The position numbers and the translations under genes are program-made. A stretch of DNA of 64,000 nucleotides, taken from the NCBI RefSeq assembly GCF_903652925.1, contig NZ_CAHLAR010000009.1:186001-250000 (forward strand), read 5' to 3'. Below the pieces are notes generated by a model. The model made no database searches, was not told the DNA's origin, and saw only the letters and a list, made by a program, of their open reading frames with translations. This document shows, piece after piece, positions 62,573 through 64,000 of this stretch. The number at the start of each line of letters is the position of its first letter. Position 1 is the stretch's first letter. Source of the stretch: Achromobacter anxifer (lineage in GTDB: Bacteria; Pseudomonadota; Gammaproteobacteria; Burkholderiales; Burkholderiaceae_B).

Positions 62573-62623
62573 ATTGCGCCCGGACGGCGGACGCACAAGC
62601 GTCCTGCGTCCGGGGACTTTTGC

Positions 62624-63688
62624 TTACTGCACCACTTGGGCCAGCTTGCCCGACGCGTATTGCGCGGCGATTTCGGTCAGCGGCAGCGCCTTGATCTTGC
62701 TGGCGTTGCCGGCGGTGCCGAATTCGGTGTAGCGAGCCACACAGATGGCCTTGGCGGCGGCGCGGGCCGGCTTCAGGTATTCGCGCGGGTCGAATTTTTC
62801 CGGGTTTTCGGCGAAGAAGCGGCGGATCGCGCCGGTCATGGCCAGACGGATATCGGTGTCGATATTGATCTTGCGCACGCCGTACTTGATGGCTTCCTGG
62901 ATTTCCTCGACGGGCACGCCGTAGGTTTCCTTCATGTTGCCGCCGAATTCGCGGATCTCGGCCAGCAGTTCCTGCGGCACGCTGGAGCTGCCGTGCATCA
63001 CCAGGTGGGTGTTGGGCAGGCGGGCGTGGATTTCCTTGATGCGGGAGATCGACAGGATGTCGCCGGTGGGCTTGCGCGTGAACTTGTAGGCGCCGTGGCT
63101 GGTGCCGATGGCGATGGCCAGGGCGTCCAGCTGCGTGCGGCGCACGAAGTCGGCGGCTTGCTCGGGGTCGGTCAGCAGCTGGTCCATGGTCAGCTTGCCG
63201 TCGGCGCCGTGGCCGTCTTCCTTGTCGCCTTCCATGGTTTCCAGGGAACCCAGGCAGCCCAGTTCGCCTTCGACCGTCACGCCCAGCTTGTGGGCGGTGT
63301 CGACGACCTTCTTGGTCACTTCGACGTTGTAGTCGTAGTCGGCGATGGTCTTGCCGTCTTCCTTGAGCGAACCGTCCATCATGACGCTGGAGAAGCCCAG
63401 GTCGATGGCGCCTTGGCAGATCTTGGGCGACTGGCCGTGGTCCTGGTGCATGACCACGGGGATGTGCGGATAGGATTCCACGGCTGCCTGGATCAGGTAC
63501 TTCAGGAAGCCTTCGCCCGCGTACTTACGAGCGCCGGCCGAAGCCTGCATGATCACCGGGCTGTCGGTCTCCGCAGCGGCTTCCATGATGGCCTGGACCT
63601 GTTCCAGGTTGTTGACGTTGAAAGCGGGAATGCCGTAACCGTGCTCGGCGGCGTGGTCGAGCAACTGGCGCATGGAGACTAGGGCCAT
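62624..63688 (-). CDS. fba: Fructose-bisphosphate aldolase, class II
   Basis: A 354-residue zinc-dependent aldolase of the Calvin-cycle (class IIB-like) type that cleaves fructose 1,6-bisphosphate. Zinc-ligand region [10 protein letters not shown] and [21 protein letters not shown] are intact, and [13 protein letters not shown] is the later His segment. GGAGGA lies before the ATG. Confidence 0.96.
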   Translation of the reverse strand: MALVSMRQLLDHAAEHGYGIPAFNVNNLEQVQAIMEAAAETDSPVIMQASAGARKYAGEGFLKYLIQAAVESYPHIPVVMHQDHGQSPKICQGAIDLGFSSVMMDGSLKEDGKTIADYDYNVEVTKKVVDTAHKLGVTVEGELGCLGSLETMEGDKEDGHGADGKLTMDQLLTDPEQAADFVRRTQLDALAIAIGTSHGAYKFTRKPTGDILSISRIKEIHARLPNTHLVMHGSSSVPQELLAEIREFGGNMKETYGVPVEEIQEAIKYGVRKINIDTDIRLAMTGAIRRFFAENPEKFDPREYLKPARAAAKAICVARYTEFGTAGNASKIKALPLTEIAAQYASGKLAQVVQ

Positions 63689-63858
63689 GAGTGGTCCTCC
63701 TTAGGTACTGTCTATTGAAAGATGGTTGATGTCTTGCTGAACGGGGTGATTTTACGGGGGATTCGACGAAAGGTCTTGCAACCGCCCGTATCCGGTCCAT
63801 TCAGGCGAGACCAGTTGGAGCAGGCCTGGCCTGCCCTCATCCGCAAGAAGGATGAAGC

Positions 63859-63890
63859 CGCGGCGTCCGCAGGGCTCCGCGGACGCCGCG
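63859..63890. terminator. GC-rich hairpin between fba and the edge gene
   Basis: CGCGGCGTCCGC pairs with GCGGACGCCGCG over 12 bp with an 8-base loop. It lies 15 bp past the stop of the partial gene on the minus strand. No U tract, so a weak terminator or processing structure. Confidence 0.45.
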
Positions 63891-63904
63891 ATCCCCCGCG
63901 CCGC

Positions 63905-64000
63905 CTATGGCCGGCCGGCGTGCGGCGCGTCCACCCGGGTCATCAGGATGCAGCCTTCGTGCTTGGCGCGCCGGTTGGCCTCGATGAAGTCGGGCGCGGC
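63905..64000 (-). CDS. C-terminal end of an unidentified protein (cut by window edge)
   Basis: An open frame of 31 residues enters from the right edge and stops at TAG: FIEANRRAKHEGCILMTRV and a short tail DAPHAGRP. The frame has the third-base G/C preference of local genes, and a hairpin lies past its stop. Too short to assign a family. It does not look like the pyruvate kinase C-terminus that sometimes accompanies fba. Confidence 0.5.
   Translation of the reverse strand, partial: AAPDFIEANRRAKHEGCILMTRVDAPHAGRP

Overview
This is a GC-rich window (well above 60% G+C by eye) from a betaproteobacterium, most likely family Alcaligenaceae (Achromobacter/Bordetella-like). The indications are dnaX-ybaB-recR beside a short 4.5S (SRP) RNA gene, a paired UvrD-type helicase/nuclease and PD-(D/E)XK nuclease of the betaproteobacterial AddAB-like type, a Bug-type extracytoplasmic binding protein, and the box (benzoyl-CoA epoxidation) pathway with its BoxR/BzdR-type regulator. 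Assignments rest on motifs and family knowledge read from the sequence; no database search was possible.

Layout. 1-3217: housekeeping recR (partial), ybaB, dnaX and the SRP RNA. 3567-12618: a catabolic island on the minus strand. It holds a complete polyamine-type ABC transporter, a two-subunit N,N-dimethylformamidase-like amidohydrolase, an FAD amine oxidase-like enzyme and a cupin, with a divergent IclR regulator. 12679-18789: addA/addB-like repair pair. 18878-26339: MFS transporter, tRNA-Arg(CCU), a PbpG-like endopeptidase, a ribbon-helix-helix protein, a zinc alcohol dehydrogenase, a DJ-1/PfpI protein, ybaK and xerD. 26355-31646: LysR regulator divergent from a ThDP enzyme, then glutaryl-CoA dehydrogenase and an orphan TRAP binding protein.

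31731-47104 is a benzoate island. boxC-boxB-boxA and a MaoC-like gene run leftward. boxR runs leftward upstream of them, with its own terminator. A divergent operon carries a DUF4863/4-hydroxylaminobenzoate lyase-like gene, benzoate-CoA ligase, an alpha/beta hydrolase and a five-gene branched-chain-type ABC importer. A convergent gene encodes a benzoylformate-decarboxylase-like ThDP enzyme. TGCACTA-type palindromes lie over a good sigma70-like promoter and upstream of boxC, so BoxR probably controls both arms. BoxD (the semialdehyde dehydrogenase) is not in the window.

47266-52771 holds an amino-acid-type ABC importer with an arginase/agmatinase-family enzyme that lacks a canonical metal-binding His, an IclR regulator and an orphan AapJ-like binding protein. 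53104-56293 is a Bug binding protein, both subunits of a 3-oxoacid CoA-transferase and an IclR gene. 56469-64000 returns to housekeeping: sua5, purK, purE, an unusual dsbB, a DUF5993 micro-protein, purC, a GFA-family protein, fba and a truncated gene at the edge.

The least explained parts are non-coding. They are an exact tandem pair of 284-bp units, each built as a long palindrome, between the dsbB locus and purC; a large imperfect palindrome between two convergent genes near 56.4 kb; and an inverted duplicate of the SRP RNA start region near 3.2 kb. Among proteins, the five-helix DsbB with a relocated cysteine pair, the ureohydrolase with altered metal ligands and the dimethylformamidase-like island are the best candidates for new biology. 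No CRISPR array, prophage or insertion sequence was seen.
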